Source of the DNA: Lachnospiraceae bacterium UBA3332
GTDB lineage: Bacteria > Bacillota > Clostridia > Lachnospirales > Lachnospiraceae
Assembly: GCA_002361095.1 (NCBI GenBank)
Contig: DERU01000164.1
Coordinates: 11,458-22,079, forward strand
Direction: 5' to 3'
DNA: 10,622 bases
The translations under genes were made by a program, and so were the position numbers. Positions 1 through 6,804 of the stretch are shown here, piece after piece (within the stretch, counting starts at the first letter, position 1; each line of letters starts with the position of its first letter). Below the pieces are notes generated by a model. The model had not been told where the DNA came from, searched no databases, and saw only the letters and a list, made by a program, of their open reading frames with translations.

Positions 1-1359
1 CTCATTTTTAAACAGGGTACTGAAGTAATTGGAACTGTAATTGAATTTTTCCGCCAGGTCATGCAGACTCAGATCCTTTGCATAATTTTTCTCAATATAC
101 AATATTGCCTGGCGGATCGGGGAAAGGCTCCTCCTTCCCTGCCGGCAGGCGTTGAGCAGTTCGTAGAAAAAGCGGTATACGCTGCTTTTAAATCCCAAAA
201 ACGTATCCTTCGCCTTCAATTCTATGATAAAGCCGCGCAGAATTTCAAAGTCATCGGCCAGCAGCAGTTCCCCGGAAGCCAGAAGAACCCGCGTGAGTAT
301 ATTTCCCATGGCTTCCACCATGTACTGCGGATCCGGCATCTGCCGGACGACTTCCGCAAAAATCCCGCACAAATAGTCCGCGATTTCCTCCTCCTTTTCC
401 TCCGTTACGGATTGGATGACCGGCGTAAGATCCCGACGCTCCAGCCCGGCCACATACTCCCCCCTTTTCACGCAGTCCGTCGTTTTCCATATTTTTTCAA
501 AAGGCGCATAAAAGAAAAAACGGCAAAACCCAAAAATATCCAAATAGCCCTGCCGAAACTGTTCCAGACTGCGGTAAGCTTCCCCCACAATAAAGGATAC
601 CGCAACCCCATATTCCTTTTTTGCCTCCCTCGCCTGTCTGGCAAAAATATGCATAACTTTCTCGGACCAATCCGGCGCAATCCCCCAATACCGGTTTTTA
701 ATATTGGAAAGCGGGCAGATAAATACCGGTGTTTCCCCAAATCCGGTCTGAATTTTATCCAAAATATTTTCCGTAATTTCCCGCTTCTCCTCCTTGGTGG
801 CAGAGCCGTCCGGATCATCCACCGACATCACAAAAAGCCGCCCCTGCTCATAAGAGGAAAAAAAATCCGCAAAATAGGACTGCTCCTGCTCATTCAAATC
901 CTCATGAATCCACTTCATCAATATATAGCGGTCGTAAACATTCCTCGCATTTTGCCATGCGCTATCCGTTCCCTGCTGCCTGCTCCGCTTTTCCTTGATT
1001 TTGGCGAATACTTTTCGCATGATTTCCCCAATGGCATCCAGGGAAACCGGTTTTAGAATATAACCGAAAGCCCCCAATTCCAGCGCCCTTTTCGCATAAT
1101 CAAAATCCGCATATACGCTCACCAAAATCGTATAAACTTCCGGATTCATCAAAAAAGCGCCGGAAACCAGTTCCAGCCCGTCCATCCCCGGCATACGGAT
1201 ATCCGAAAACAGAACGTCAATCCGTTTTTCCCGCATCCTGTTTAGGGCATCCTCCCCGTTTTTTGCCCCTTCCACCTCCACATCGGGAAAGAGCAGGGCC
1301 AGGCTGTCCATCAGGCCTTTGCGCTGCCTTGGCTCATCGTCCACCACTAAAATCCGCAT
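1..1359 (-). CDS. Response regulator with AraC-type DNA-binding domain (YesN-like), truncated by window edge
   Basis: The frame is open from an ATG at 1357-1359 to base 1 with no stop, giving 453 codons of a longer gene. The first ~120 residues form a CheY-like receiver: acidic pocket VVDDEP (D8, D9), phospho-acceptor D53 in FSDIRMPGMDG, S81 at the usual Ser/Thr switch position, and K103 in GYILKPVS. A poorly conserved linker follows, as usual for YesN proteins. Residues ~418-453 (IEKNYAKDLSLHDLAEKF, then SSNYFSTLFKNE) match the first helix-turn-helix of an AraC domain; the second lies past the edge. The start has GGGAGGGCAGGGG just upstream. Family role: transcription factor phosphorylated by a partner histidine kinase, usually a sugar- or peptide-sensing YesM-type kinase, which is not in this window. 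The signal and targets cannot be inferred. The gene has its own promoter, so it is probably not part of the lysC operon. Confidence 0.93.
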   Translation of the reverse strand, partial: MRILVVDDEPRQRKGLMDSLALLFPDVEVEGAKNGEDALNRMREKRIDVLFSDIRMPGMDGLELVSGAFLMNPEVYTILVSVYADFDYAKRALELGAFGYILKPVSLDAIGEIMRKVFAKIKEKRSRQQGTDSAWQNARNVYDRYILMKWIHEDLNEQEQSYFADFFSSYEQGRLFVMSVDDPDGSATKEEKREITENILDKIQTGFGETPVFICPLSNIKNRYWGIAPDWSEKVMHIFARQAREAKKEYGVAVSFIVGEAYRSLEQFRQGYLDIFGFCRFFFYAPFEKIWKTTDCVKRGEYVAGLERRDLTPVIQSVTEEKEEEIADYLCGIFAEVVRQMPDPQYMVEAMGNILTRVLLASGELLLADDFEILRGFIIELKAKDTFLGFKSSVYRFFYELLNACRQGRRSLSPIRQAILYIEKNYAKDLSLHDLAEKFNYSSNYFSTLFKNE

Positions 1360-1392
1360 ACCCCTGCCCTCCCCGTAAAATAGTCAATTTAA

Positions 1393-1421
1393 ATTATAGA
1401 GATTTCTTTATTATCCCACAA
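1393..1421 (-). promoter_or_regulatory. Sigma-A-like promoter for the response regulator
   Basis: On the minus strand, TTGTGG (1416-1421) and a perfect TATAAT (1393-1398) are separated by exactly 17 bases. The expected start, near 1386, would give a leader of about 27 nt ending in the GGGAGG ribosome binding site. The -35 box is weak (3 of 6 consensus bases), which fits an activator-dependent or moderate promoter. Its presence separates this gene from the operon ending at 1605, although no convincing Rho-independent terminator was seen in 1360-1604. Confidence 0.6.
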
Positions 1422-1604
1422 GGTTACAATTCTATCAGAAAAGTGTACAAATTTCCGATTTTCCTGCGCTACGGCCCATAAAAAATCCGGACCTTTCGGC
1501 AGCGTCTCCCCCTGCAGAACTAAGCACGCTTTGCGGCGGGAAAAGAGCGGTCAAAAGGCCCGAACCTTAAACGATATCGCAGCGCCTCTGCCAAGGCGGC
1601 AGGG

Positions 1605-2924
1605 TTAGAGCTGTACCAATACGAACATGTTGTAAATGGCGCGGATGGCTTCCTCAAAGTCATCGTTGCGCACCCCGATAATGATGTTTAGCTCACTGGA
1701 GCCCTGGTCAATCATACGGATATTAATGTTTTTATGCGCCAGGGCGGCAAAAATGCGGGCGGCGGTTCCCCGGACGGACTTCATCCCGCGTCCCACCACC
1801 GCGATCAGGGCCAGATCCCCCTCAATGTCCACCATATCCGGATCCGCCAGCCGGTGCAGGGCGGAAACCACATTCTGCTCCTTATTCATAAACTCGTCCT
1901 GATGCACGAAAACCGTCATGGTATCAATGCCGGAAGGCGCATGCTCAAAGGATATCCCGTTATCCTCAAAAGCCTGCAGCACTTTCCTGCCAAACCCGAT
2001 CTCGGAATTCATCTTATCTTTTTCGATATTGACGGAGCAAAAGCCTTTTTTTCCGGCAATGCCGGTAATGACAAATTTGGATTTCTGACAGGTACTCTCC
2101 ACAATCCAAGTCCCGCTGTTATCCGGCTCATTGGTATTGCGGATATTGATGGGGATCCCCTCGCTGCGCACCGGGAAAGTGGATTCCTCGTGCAGTACGG
2201 AAGCGCCCATATAGGAAAGTTCCCGCAATTCCCGGTAAGTAATGGTTTCGATTTTCTCCGGGTTGGGGATAATGCCCGGATCGGCAATCAAAAATCCGGA
2301 AACATCGGTCCAGTTCTCATAGACATCGGCGTGTACCGCCTTTGCCACGATGGAGCCCGTGATATCCGAACCGCCCCGGGAAAAAGTACGGATGGTGCCG
2401 TCCGGATTTGCCCCGTAAAACCCGGGGATGACCGCATTGGGCATGTTTTTAAGCCGCTCCCCCAAAACCTCGTTTGTGCGGAGGGCGTCAAACTGCCCGT
2501 TTTCCTTAAAACAAACCGCCTCCGCCGCGTCCACAAACTCATACTGCAGATAAGCGGCCATCACAATACCGTTTAAGTACTCTCCCCGGGAAGCCGCATA
2601 ATCCTTTCCCGCATGATCCAAAAACTGTTTCTCTATTTTTTCAAATTCCTGCTGCAAAGACAGTTCCAGGCCAAGGCCGCCGATGATTTCCTCATACCGC
2701 TCCCGTATCAGACGCAATTCATGGGAAAAATCCTTCCCTGCCTCCGCCAGCGCATAACATTCATAGAGCATATCCGTCACTTTGGTATCCTTTTTGCTGC
2801 GCTTACCCGGCGCGCTGGGAATCACAAACCTTCTGGAAGATTCCGCCCGGATGATCTCTCCGACTTTCCGAAACTGCTCTGCGCTTGCAAGGGAACTCCC
2901 TCCGAATTTTACTACTTTTCTCAT
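1605..2924 (-). CDS. lysC: Aspartate kinase (aspartokinase), monofunctional
   Basis: This 439-residue enzyme phosphorylates aspartate to 4-phospho-aspartate, the first step towards lysine, threonine and methionine. The amino-acid-kinase domain comes first: VKFGGSS at residues 5-11, SAPGKR at 37-42, TFSRGGSDITG at 180-190 (ATP/aspartate site) and NWTDVSG at 204-210. Two ACT regulatory domains follow, at about 285-350 and 365-435 (the second contains IAVVGRGMKSVRGTAARIF), so allosteric feedback by an end-product amino acid is expected. The length is normal for a monofunctional aspartokinase with tandem ACT domains. The ATG at 2924 has GGAG upstream and sits 16 nt after the stop of the ApgM-like gene, so they are cotranscribed. 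Being last in a hom operon suggests it serves mainly threonine synthesis; the symbol reflects the family, not proven lysine sensitivity. Confidence 0.95.
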   Translation of the reverse strand: MRKVVKFGGSSLASAEQFRKVGEIIRAESSRRFVIPSAPGKRSKKDTKVTDMLYECYALAEAGKDFSHELRLIRERYEEIIGGLGLELSLQQEFEKIEKQFLDHAGKDYAASRGEYLNGIVMAAYLQYEFVDAAEAVCFKENGQFDALRTNEVLGERLKNMPNAVIPGFYGANPDGTIRTFSRGGSDITGSIVAKAVHADVYENWTDVSGFLIADPGIIPNPEKIETITYRELRELSYMGASVLHEESTFPVRSEGIPINIRNTNEPDNSGTWIVESTCQKSKFVITGIAGKKGFCSVNIEKDKMNSEIGFGRKVLQAFEDNGISFEHAPSGIDTMTVFVHQDEFMNKEQNVVSALHRLADPDMVDIEGDLALIAVVGRGMKSVRGTAARIFAALAHKNINIRMIDQGSSELNIIIGVRNDDFEEAIRAIYNMFVLVQL

Positions 2925-2940
2925 CGTCTCCGTCTCCTGT

Positions 2941-4146
2941 CTATCGAATCTGCAAAAAATATTTCATCAGTTCATGGCCCTGCGGGATATAGTTCCCGCT
3001 CAAAATCGCTTCCGCCTCATTATAACGCCAATCGGTATTTTTTTCCTCCGTACTGTCGTACAAAAGATAGGGAACCTCGGCATCGGTATGGGTCCGGATC
3101 CGAATCGGGGTGGGATGGTCGGGCATTACCAGCATCCTAAAATCTGTACCCCGGTCCCGCAGCTTTTCCCAAAGCGGGCCGATAATGAACCGGTCCAGGT
3201 TTTGGATGGCCTGTATCTTTTTCTCCACACTCCCCTGGTGTCCCATCTCGTCCGGCGCTTCCACATGGATATAGGCGAAATCAAATCCGCCCTCCGTAAG
3301 CGCCAAAAAGGCCGCCTCCATCTTTCCCTGATAGTTGGTATCCAAACCGCCGTTTGCGCCTTCCACACAGGCCGTCTCCATCCCCGCCCCCACGGCGATT
3401 CCCTTCAACAAGTCCACTGCGGAAATCATAATTCCTTTTTTTCCGTACTTTTCCGAAAAAGAATCCAACACAGGTTTGGTTCCCGCGCCCCAAAACCAAC
3501 AGCAATTCGCAGGGCGCAGCCCTTTCTTTTTCCTTTCTATATTCAACGGATGCTCTTTTAAAATACGATAGCTTTCCTCCATCATTCCATATAGCAGCGG
3601 CTCTTTGGGGAGATATGCGCCGATCGTCTGCCCCAGCACATCATGGGGCGGCGTCAGTTCTGCCACCCGGCCGTTTTCCCAAATCAGACAGTGCCGGTAG
3701 CTGGTTCCCGCATAAAAACGAAAGGGCGGCCGTTCCAACTCCTTTTTCACCGCATCCAGTAAGACGCTGCAGTCCTGCGTGGAAATCTCTCCGGAACTAT
3801 GATCCAAAATCGTCTTTTGGGGAAACAAAACGTCGTCGTCGGAAACGGTCACAATATTACAGCGCAGCGCCACATCCGTATCCTTCATGGGAACGCCGAT
3901 GGACAGCGCCTCCAGCGGGGAACGTCCGGAATAATACTGCTTCGGGTCATAGCCCAGAACCGAAAGATTCGCCGTATCAGAGCCTGGAGCCATTCCTTTT
4001 GGTACGGTCCGCACCATCCCGATCTCCGACCGCCCTGCCAGCCTGTCAAGGGCCGGCGTATCCGCATAGGATAACGGCGTACGGTTCCCCAGTTCCGCCA
4101 GCGGTTCATCCGCCATGCCGTCTCCCAGTACCACTACATATTTCAT
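2941..4146 (-). CDS. apgM: ApgM-type phosphoglycerate mutase-like protein; proposed homoserine kinase
   Basis: The protein belongs to the alkaline-phosphatase superfamily, archaeal-type cofactor-independent phosphoglycerate mutase branch. It starts MKYVVVLGDGMADEP (metal-binding D9) and has the nucleophile region GMAPGSDTANLSVLGYDP (S56). The second metal site is in the C-terminal third: HVEAPDEMGH (D299, H303), MPDHPTP (D343, H344) and RTHTD (H353). FWGAG at 218-222 is also characteristic of the family. An ATG at 4152 is in frame, but the ribosome binding site AGGGAG lies only 1 nt from it and 7 nt from the ATG at 4146, so 4146 is preferred (401 residues). It lies 19 nt after hom and 16 nt before lysC. 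From family knowledge, members clustered with threonine genes (TIGR02535-type) are proposed to replace ThrB as homoserine kinase. That role fits the context but is inferred; a mutase activity cannot be excluded from sequence. Confidence 0.88.
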   Translation of the reverse strand: MKYVVVLGDGMADEPLAELGNRTPLSYADTPALDRLAGRSEIGMVRTVPKGMAPGSDTANLSVLGYDPKQYYSGRSPLEALSIGVPMKDTDVALRCNIVTVSDDDVLFPQKTILDHSSGEISTQDCSVLLDAVKKELERPPFRFYAGTSYRHCLIWENGRVAELTPPHDVLGQTIGAYLPKEPLLYGMMEESYRILKEHPLNIERKKKGLRPANCCWFWGAGTKPVLDSFSEKYGKKGIMISAVDLLKGIAVGAGMETACVEGANGGLDTNYQGKMEAAFLALTEGGFDFAYIHVEAPDEMGHQGSVEKKIQAIQNLDRFIIGPLWEKLRDRGTDFRMLVMPDHPTPIRIRTHTDAEVPYLLYDSTEEKNTDWRYNEAEAILSGNYIPQGHELMKYFLQIR

Positions 4147-4165
4147 AGACATTCTCCCTATCGAT

Positions 4166-5383
4166 TCAATCTTTTATCCGGATCCGCGCAACCAGTTCCG
4201 GCAGTCCCCCAAACTTTTGGACGGCCTCTTCTTCCCGCATAACCTTCGTCACAAAAGCAAATTCCCCTGTGATACCGTCGGGCACGATCTTCTCAAAATC
4301 CCCGAACAAATTCCTCGCACGGTCCTCGCCTGCTTCCTTAACACGCACCAAAAACCGTCCTTTGGTCTGTCCAAAATCCAACAGCCGGATTTTTTCTTCC
4401 TCCCACAAACATATAATATGCTCGCCGGGATGCTTTGCACAGTCCACCACATCCGCCACTACGGCGCTGGCGGTGGGGAGTTTTCCCGCCCCCCTTCCGT
4501 AAAACATGGATTCTCCCAGCATGTTCCCATGTATAAAAACCGCGTTGAACACATCATTTACCCCGGCCAGAGGGTTTTGTCCGGACACAAGATAGGGCGC
4601 TACCGCCGCCAGGTATTCTTCCTTTTCCCCTTCCCTGCGCTTGCACATGGCCAACAGCTTCACTGTCATCCCCATGCAGCGCGCATAGACGAAATCCTCC
4701 GGGGTGATCTGCGTGATACCCTCCGTATAAATATCCCGGTAATCCACGGTTTTTCCGGACATCAGGCTGGCCAGAATCGCTATTTTCCTGCAGGCATCCT
4801 GCCCCTCCACGTCCGCTTCCGGATTACGCTCCGCATATCCCAACTCCTGGGCGCTCTTTAAGGCATCCTCAAACCGGGTTTTTTCCTGTTCCATCTTGGT
4901 CAGTATATAATTGGTCGTTCCGTTTAAAATGCCGGAAATTTCATTTATCCGCTCCGCCGTCAGCGCATTGCAAAGCGGACGGATAACCGGAATTCCCCCG
5001 CCCACGCTGGCCTCAAACAGATAGTTGCAGCGATGCTCCCTCGCCAGCGCAATCAATTCGGCCCCGTGGTTTGCAACCAATTCCTTGTTGGAAGTGCATA
5101 CGCTTTTTCCTGCAAGGATCGCCCTTTTGGAAAACGTATAGGCGGGTTCATTCCCTCCCATCGTCTCGCATACGATCTGTATTTCCGGATCCCCCATAAT
5201 CATTTCCACATCATGTATCACCCGGTCTTCGTAAGGATCGCCCGGAAAATCCCGCAAATCCAAAATATATTTCACTTCCAGTTCTTCTCCCGCCCGTTTC
5301 GCAATGAGGCTGCGGTTTTTCTCCAGTACTTCCACCACGCCGCTTCCCACGGTTCCGTATCCCAAAACTGCTACCTTCGCCAT
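4166..5383 (-). CDS. hom: Homoserine dehydrogenase
   Basis: This 405-residue NAD(P)H-dependent enzyme reduces aspartate semialdehyde to homoserine. The N-terminal Rossmann fold shows GYGTVGSG at residues 8-15. SNKELVANHG at 98-107, EASVGGGIPVI at 124-134 and GILNGTTNYI at 151-160 mark the core. The catalytic segment LGYAERNPEADVEGQDACRK (181-200) carries the conserved Asp and Lys. The tail after about residue 335 (FLVRVKE, then GITGEFAFVTK) looks like a short, divergent ACT domain, lacking the usual PGVL/I signature near its first strand; many Firmicute Hom proteins end in a longer, recognisable ACT domain, so threonine feedback may be weak or altered. The ATG at 5383 has GGAG 6 nt upstream. 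It follows the ACT regulator after a 112-nt spacer and precedes the ApgM-like gene by 19 nt. Confidence 0.96.
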   Translation of the reverse strand: MAKVAVLGYGTVGSGVVEVLEKNRSLIAKRAGEELEVKYILDLRDFPGDPYEDRVIHDVEMIMGDPEIQIVCETMGGNEPAYTFSKRAILAGKSVCTSNKELVANHGAELIALAREHRCNYLFEASVGGGIPVIRPLCNALTAERINEISGILNGTTNYILTKMEQEKTRFEDALKSAQELGYAERNPEADVEGQDACRKIAILASLMSGKTVDYRDIYTEGITQITPEDFVYARCMGMTVKLLAMCKRREGEKEEYLAAVAPYLVSGQNPLAGVNDVFNAVFIHGNMLGESMFYGRGAGKLPTASAVVADVVDCAKHPGEHIICLWEEEKIRLLDFGQTKGRFLVRVKEAGEDRARNLFGDFEKIVPDGITGEFAFVTKVMREEEAVQKFGGLPELVARIRIKD

Positions 5384-5417
5384 TTTTCACTCCATTTCCG
5401 CACTGCTTTCCTGCGCA

Positions 5418-5433
5418 AAGCCATACATGGCTT
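5418..5433. repeat. Operator-like dyad in the hom leader (7-bp arms, 2-bp centre)
   Basis: The arms AAGCCAT and ATGGCTT are perfect reverse complements separated by AC. The 2-base centre suits a protein-binding dyad better than an RNA hairpin. It overlaps the candidate hom -10 element at 5420-5425 and lies 34 nt upstream of the hom ATG, which would suit repression. No regulator assignment can be made from sequence alone; the adjacent ThrR-like gene is the obvious candidate. Confidence 0.45.
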
Positions 5434-5448
5434 ACGGATTTGTGACAA
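5420..5448 (-). promoter_or_regulatory. Candidate internal promoter in front of hom
   Basis: On the minus strand, TTGTCA (5443-5448, 5 of 6 consensus) is followed after 17 bases by TATGGC (5420-5425, 3 of 6). The good -35 box and exact spacing are offset by a poor -10. It would allow hom-apgM-lysC to be expressed separately from the regulator gene. The overlap of the -10 with a perfect 16-bp dyad supports regulated use. Confidence 0.3.
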
Positions 5449-5466
5449 GCAGCGCGCAGACACAAA
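5439..5466. repeat. Inverted repeat in the thrR-hom spacer (6-bp arms)
   Basis: TTTGTG (5439-5444) and CACAAA (5461-5466) are reverse complements around a 16-base GC-rich centre. It overlaps the candidate -35 box of hom. Alone it is weak and could be chance; it is listed because it sits between two better dyads in the same 112-nt spacer. Confidence 0.25.
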
Positions 5467-5473
5467 CCCCGCA

Positions 5474-5495
5474 ATTGAAAATATGAATTTTCAAT
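5474..5495. repeat. Perfect 9-bp-arm AT-rich inverted repeat directly after the regulator stop codon
   Basis: The arms ATTGAAAAT and ATTTTCAAT are perfect reverse complements around a 4-base centre, beginning the base after the TAG stop of the ACT regulator. It is too AT-rich and lacks the U-run of a normal terminator. It could be an operator upstream of the candidate hom promoter, or a weak RNA hairpin that trims or attenuates the regulator-hom transcript. Confidence 0.5.
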
Positions 5496-5939
5496 CTATT
5501 CCTTTGCCAGTATTTTTACACTGTGGACGCCCTTGCGTTCTTCCATCCCCGCAAGCATATCGGAAATATCCCCTTTGGCCTGTCCGACCTGTATGCTCAC
5601 ACTCACCGCCGCCACCCCGTTTATGGGAATGCTCTGGTGTATGGTCAGGATATTGGCCCCGAACTGCGCAAACTCCTTTAAAACATCGGACAAAAGCCCC
5701 GGTTCGTCATCTATCTGCAGGGCAAGCGTTACCGTCTTGCCCTGCGTATTGTCATGAAACGGAAAAATATCGTCCTTATATTTGTAAAAAGAACTCCGGC
5801 TGATTCCCAAACGGTCGGCGGCATCCTGCACGGTAGCCTCTTTTCCGGTCTCCAACAGACGCTTGGCCTCCACGACCTTCAAAAGAACCTCCGGTACCGC
5901 TTTCTTTTTGACAATAAAATATCTGGTAGGCTCTGCCAT
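5496..5939 (-). CDS. thrR: UPF0735 family ACT/HTH regulator, ThrR-like
   Basis: The product is 147 residues from the ATG at 5939. A longer frame starts 33 nt upstream, but AAGGGG lies 8 nt from the 5939 ATG, and MAEPTRYFIVKKKAVPEVLL matches the usual start of this family. Residues ~34-58 (VQDAADRLGISRSSFYKYKD) form a helix-turn-helix. Residues ~70-145 form an ACT domain (LALQIDDEPGLLSDVLKEFA, then GANILTIHQ), expected to bind an amino acid. The Bacillus subtilis family member, long called PheB/YszB, has been reported as ThrR, a threonine-responsive DNA-binding repressor of threonine genes; I recall this from general knowledge. Its place directly ahead of hom-apgM-lysC supports the same role here. 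The effector and operator are inferred. Its stop lies immediately beside a 22-bp dyad. Confidence 0.85.
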   Translation of the reverse strand: MAEPTRYFIVKKKAVPEVLLKVVEAKRLLETGKEATVQDAADRLGISRSSFYKYKDDIFPFHDNTQGKTVTLALQIDDEPGLLSDVLKEFAQFGANILTIHQSIPINGVAAVSVSIQVGQAKGDISDMLAGMEERKGVHSVKILAKE

Positions 5940-5993
5940 AATCTCTTCCCCTTTTGTTCTCTTGTCGCACACAACTGTACGCCGACGGAAGAT

Positions 5994-6022
5994 ATTTTAG
6001 CACAACCTACCAGAATACGCAA
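5994..6022 (-). promoter_or_regulatory. Sigma-A-like promoter of the threonine operon
   Basis: On the minus strand, TTGCGT (6017-6022) is followed after exactly 17 bases by TAAAAT (5994-5999), preceded by TGC, which makes an extended -10. The predicted start, about 5987, gives a leader of roughly 48 nt to the regulator ATG. It begins only 15 bases past the traX stop codon, and no terminator is seen between them, so read-through from glyA-traX may add to expression. Confidence 0.7.
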
Positions 6023-6037
6023 GTCCCATATTCTATT

Positions 6038-6802
6038 TTACACGGAAATCCGTAACACCAGATGGATCCCATGAATCAGCAGCAAATGGACGGGATAGAA
6101 AAAGTAAAAAAGAAGCTTCCCCCGTTTCCACCGGCGGATTCCATTGTAACGCGCAAGAATCGGGACGGCCATTATGCCGAAGCTTTCTATCGCTACCGTG
6201 CGAAAGGCATTTTTCCAAACCAACGGCTCTGCCAGAAGACCGTTCCACAAACCGCCATTCCAGATTCCCCTAAAAAGCGGCCGCAGCAAATTGCTGCAGG
6301 CAAAGAGTAAAAACCCTGCCGCCATGCCCGGTTTTTTGTCCTTTTGATAGGAATAAAACACAGCCACCAGCACAGGCCCCGTACAGCCATAATCAAAATG
6401 GCAAAATTCCGAAACCGCCATCAGAACCGCCGTCGCCAAAAAGGCACAGACACTCCCGCCTTTGGCCGTCTTTTCCAATACCGTCAACAGCAAGAGCCCC
6501 GTCAGCAGGGTAAAATAAACATTCTGCCAGCCCCAATCCCACTGCCCGGAAAACGCAAGGTCAAACGGCAGTTCGGAGAGGACGGCCAAAGCCGCCATCT
6601 GTAACAGATACCTTTTTCGGCTGGAGGTGTGGACAAATCCCTCGACCAGCAGCCAGATGTAGATGGGGAACGCTATCCTGCCGATCAGGCGCAATTCCAA
6701 TATCCTTGGAAAAAGCACCGCCCCTGTATGATCGACCACCATGGCCGCCATGGCGGTCACCTTGAGCCAATCGGCGGAAATTCCTCCTTTTCTTTCCCGC
6801 AT
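6038..6802 (-). CDS. TraX family integral membrane protein
   Basis: This 254-residue, strongly hydrophobic protein has about eight predicted membrane segments. ISADWLKVTAMAAMVVDHTG near the N-terminus, LIGRIAFPIYIWLLVEGF, LSELPFDLAF and the C-terminal FFYPVHLLLIHGIH match the TraX family (PF05857). F-plasmid TraX acetylates the pilin N-terminus; chromosomal Firmicute members have no established substrate, and nothing conjugative is present here. An in-frame TTG at 6811 exists, but the ATG at 6802 is preferred: it lies 2 nt after the glyA stop (TGA, 6805-6807), implying translational coupling. No ribosome binding site precedes it; a strong AAGGAGG lies instead at 6783-6789, inside codons 5-7, with no suitable in-frame start just downstream. 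Family assignment is firm; an acyl- or acetyltransferase role is inferred. Confidence 0.88.
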   Translation of the reverse strand: MRERKGGISADWLKVTAMAAMVVDHTGAVLFPRILELRLIGRIAFPIYIWLLVEGFVHTSSRKRYLLQMAALAVLSELPFDLAFSGQWDWGWQNVYFTLLTGLLLLTVLEKTAKGGSVCAFLATAVLMAVSEFCHFDYGCTGPVLVAVFYSYQKDKKPGMAAGFLLFACSNLLRPLFRGIWNGGLWNGLLAEPLVWKNAFRTVAIESFGIMAVPILARYNGIRRWKRGKLLFYFFYPVHLLLIHGIHLVLRISV

Positions 6803-6804
6803 GT

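Noticed and set aside
61..1056. A 331-codon plus-strand reading frame
   Set aside because: It lies in the exactly opposed frame of the response regulator, whose receiver and AraC motifs are clear. The translation is basic and low-complexity with no family match, a product of codon bias on the true strand.
1360..1604. Rho-independent terminator after lysC
   Set aside because: Only short hairpins occur (for example CGCCT with AGGCG) and none is followed by a U-run. The six-U run at 1480-1485 has just a 3-bp stem before it.
1734..3561. Long plus-strand frames across lysC and the ApgM-like gene
   Set aside because: They are antisense to genes with full catalytic motifs, lack ribosome binding sites and show no domains.
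5474..5495. Terminator after the ACT regulator
   Set aside because: The 9-bp stem is AT-rich with no following U-tract, and hom continues downstream in the same pathway, so an operator or weak attenuator reading is preferred.
6038..6802. A conjugative or mobile element suggested by TraX
   Set aside because: No relaxase, coupling protein, integrase, attachment repeats or other transfer genes are present; the neighbours are core metabolic genes.
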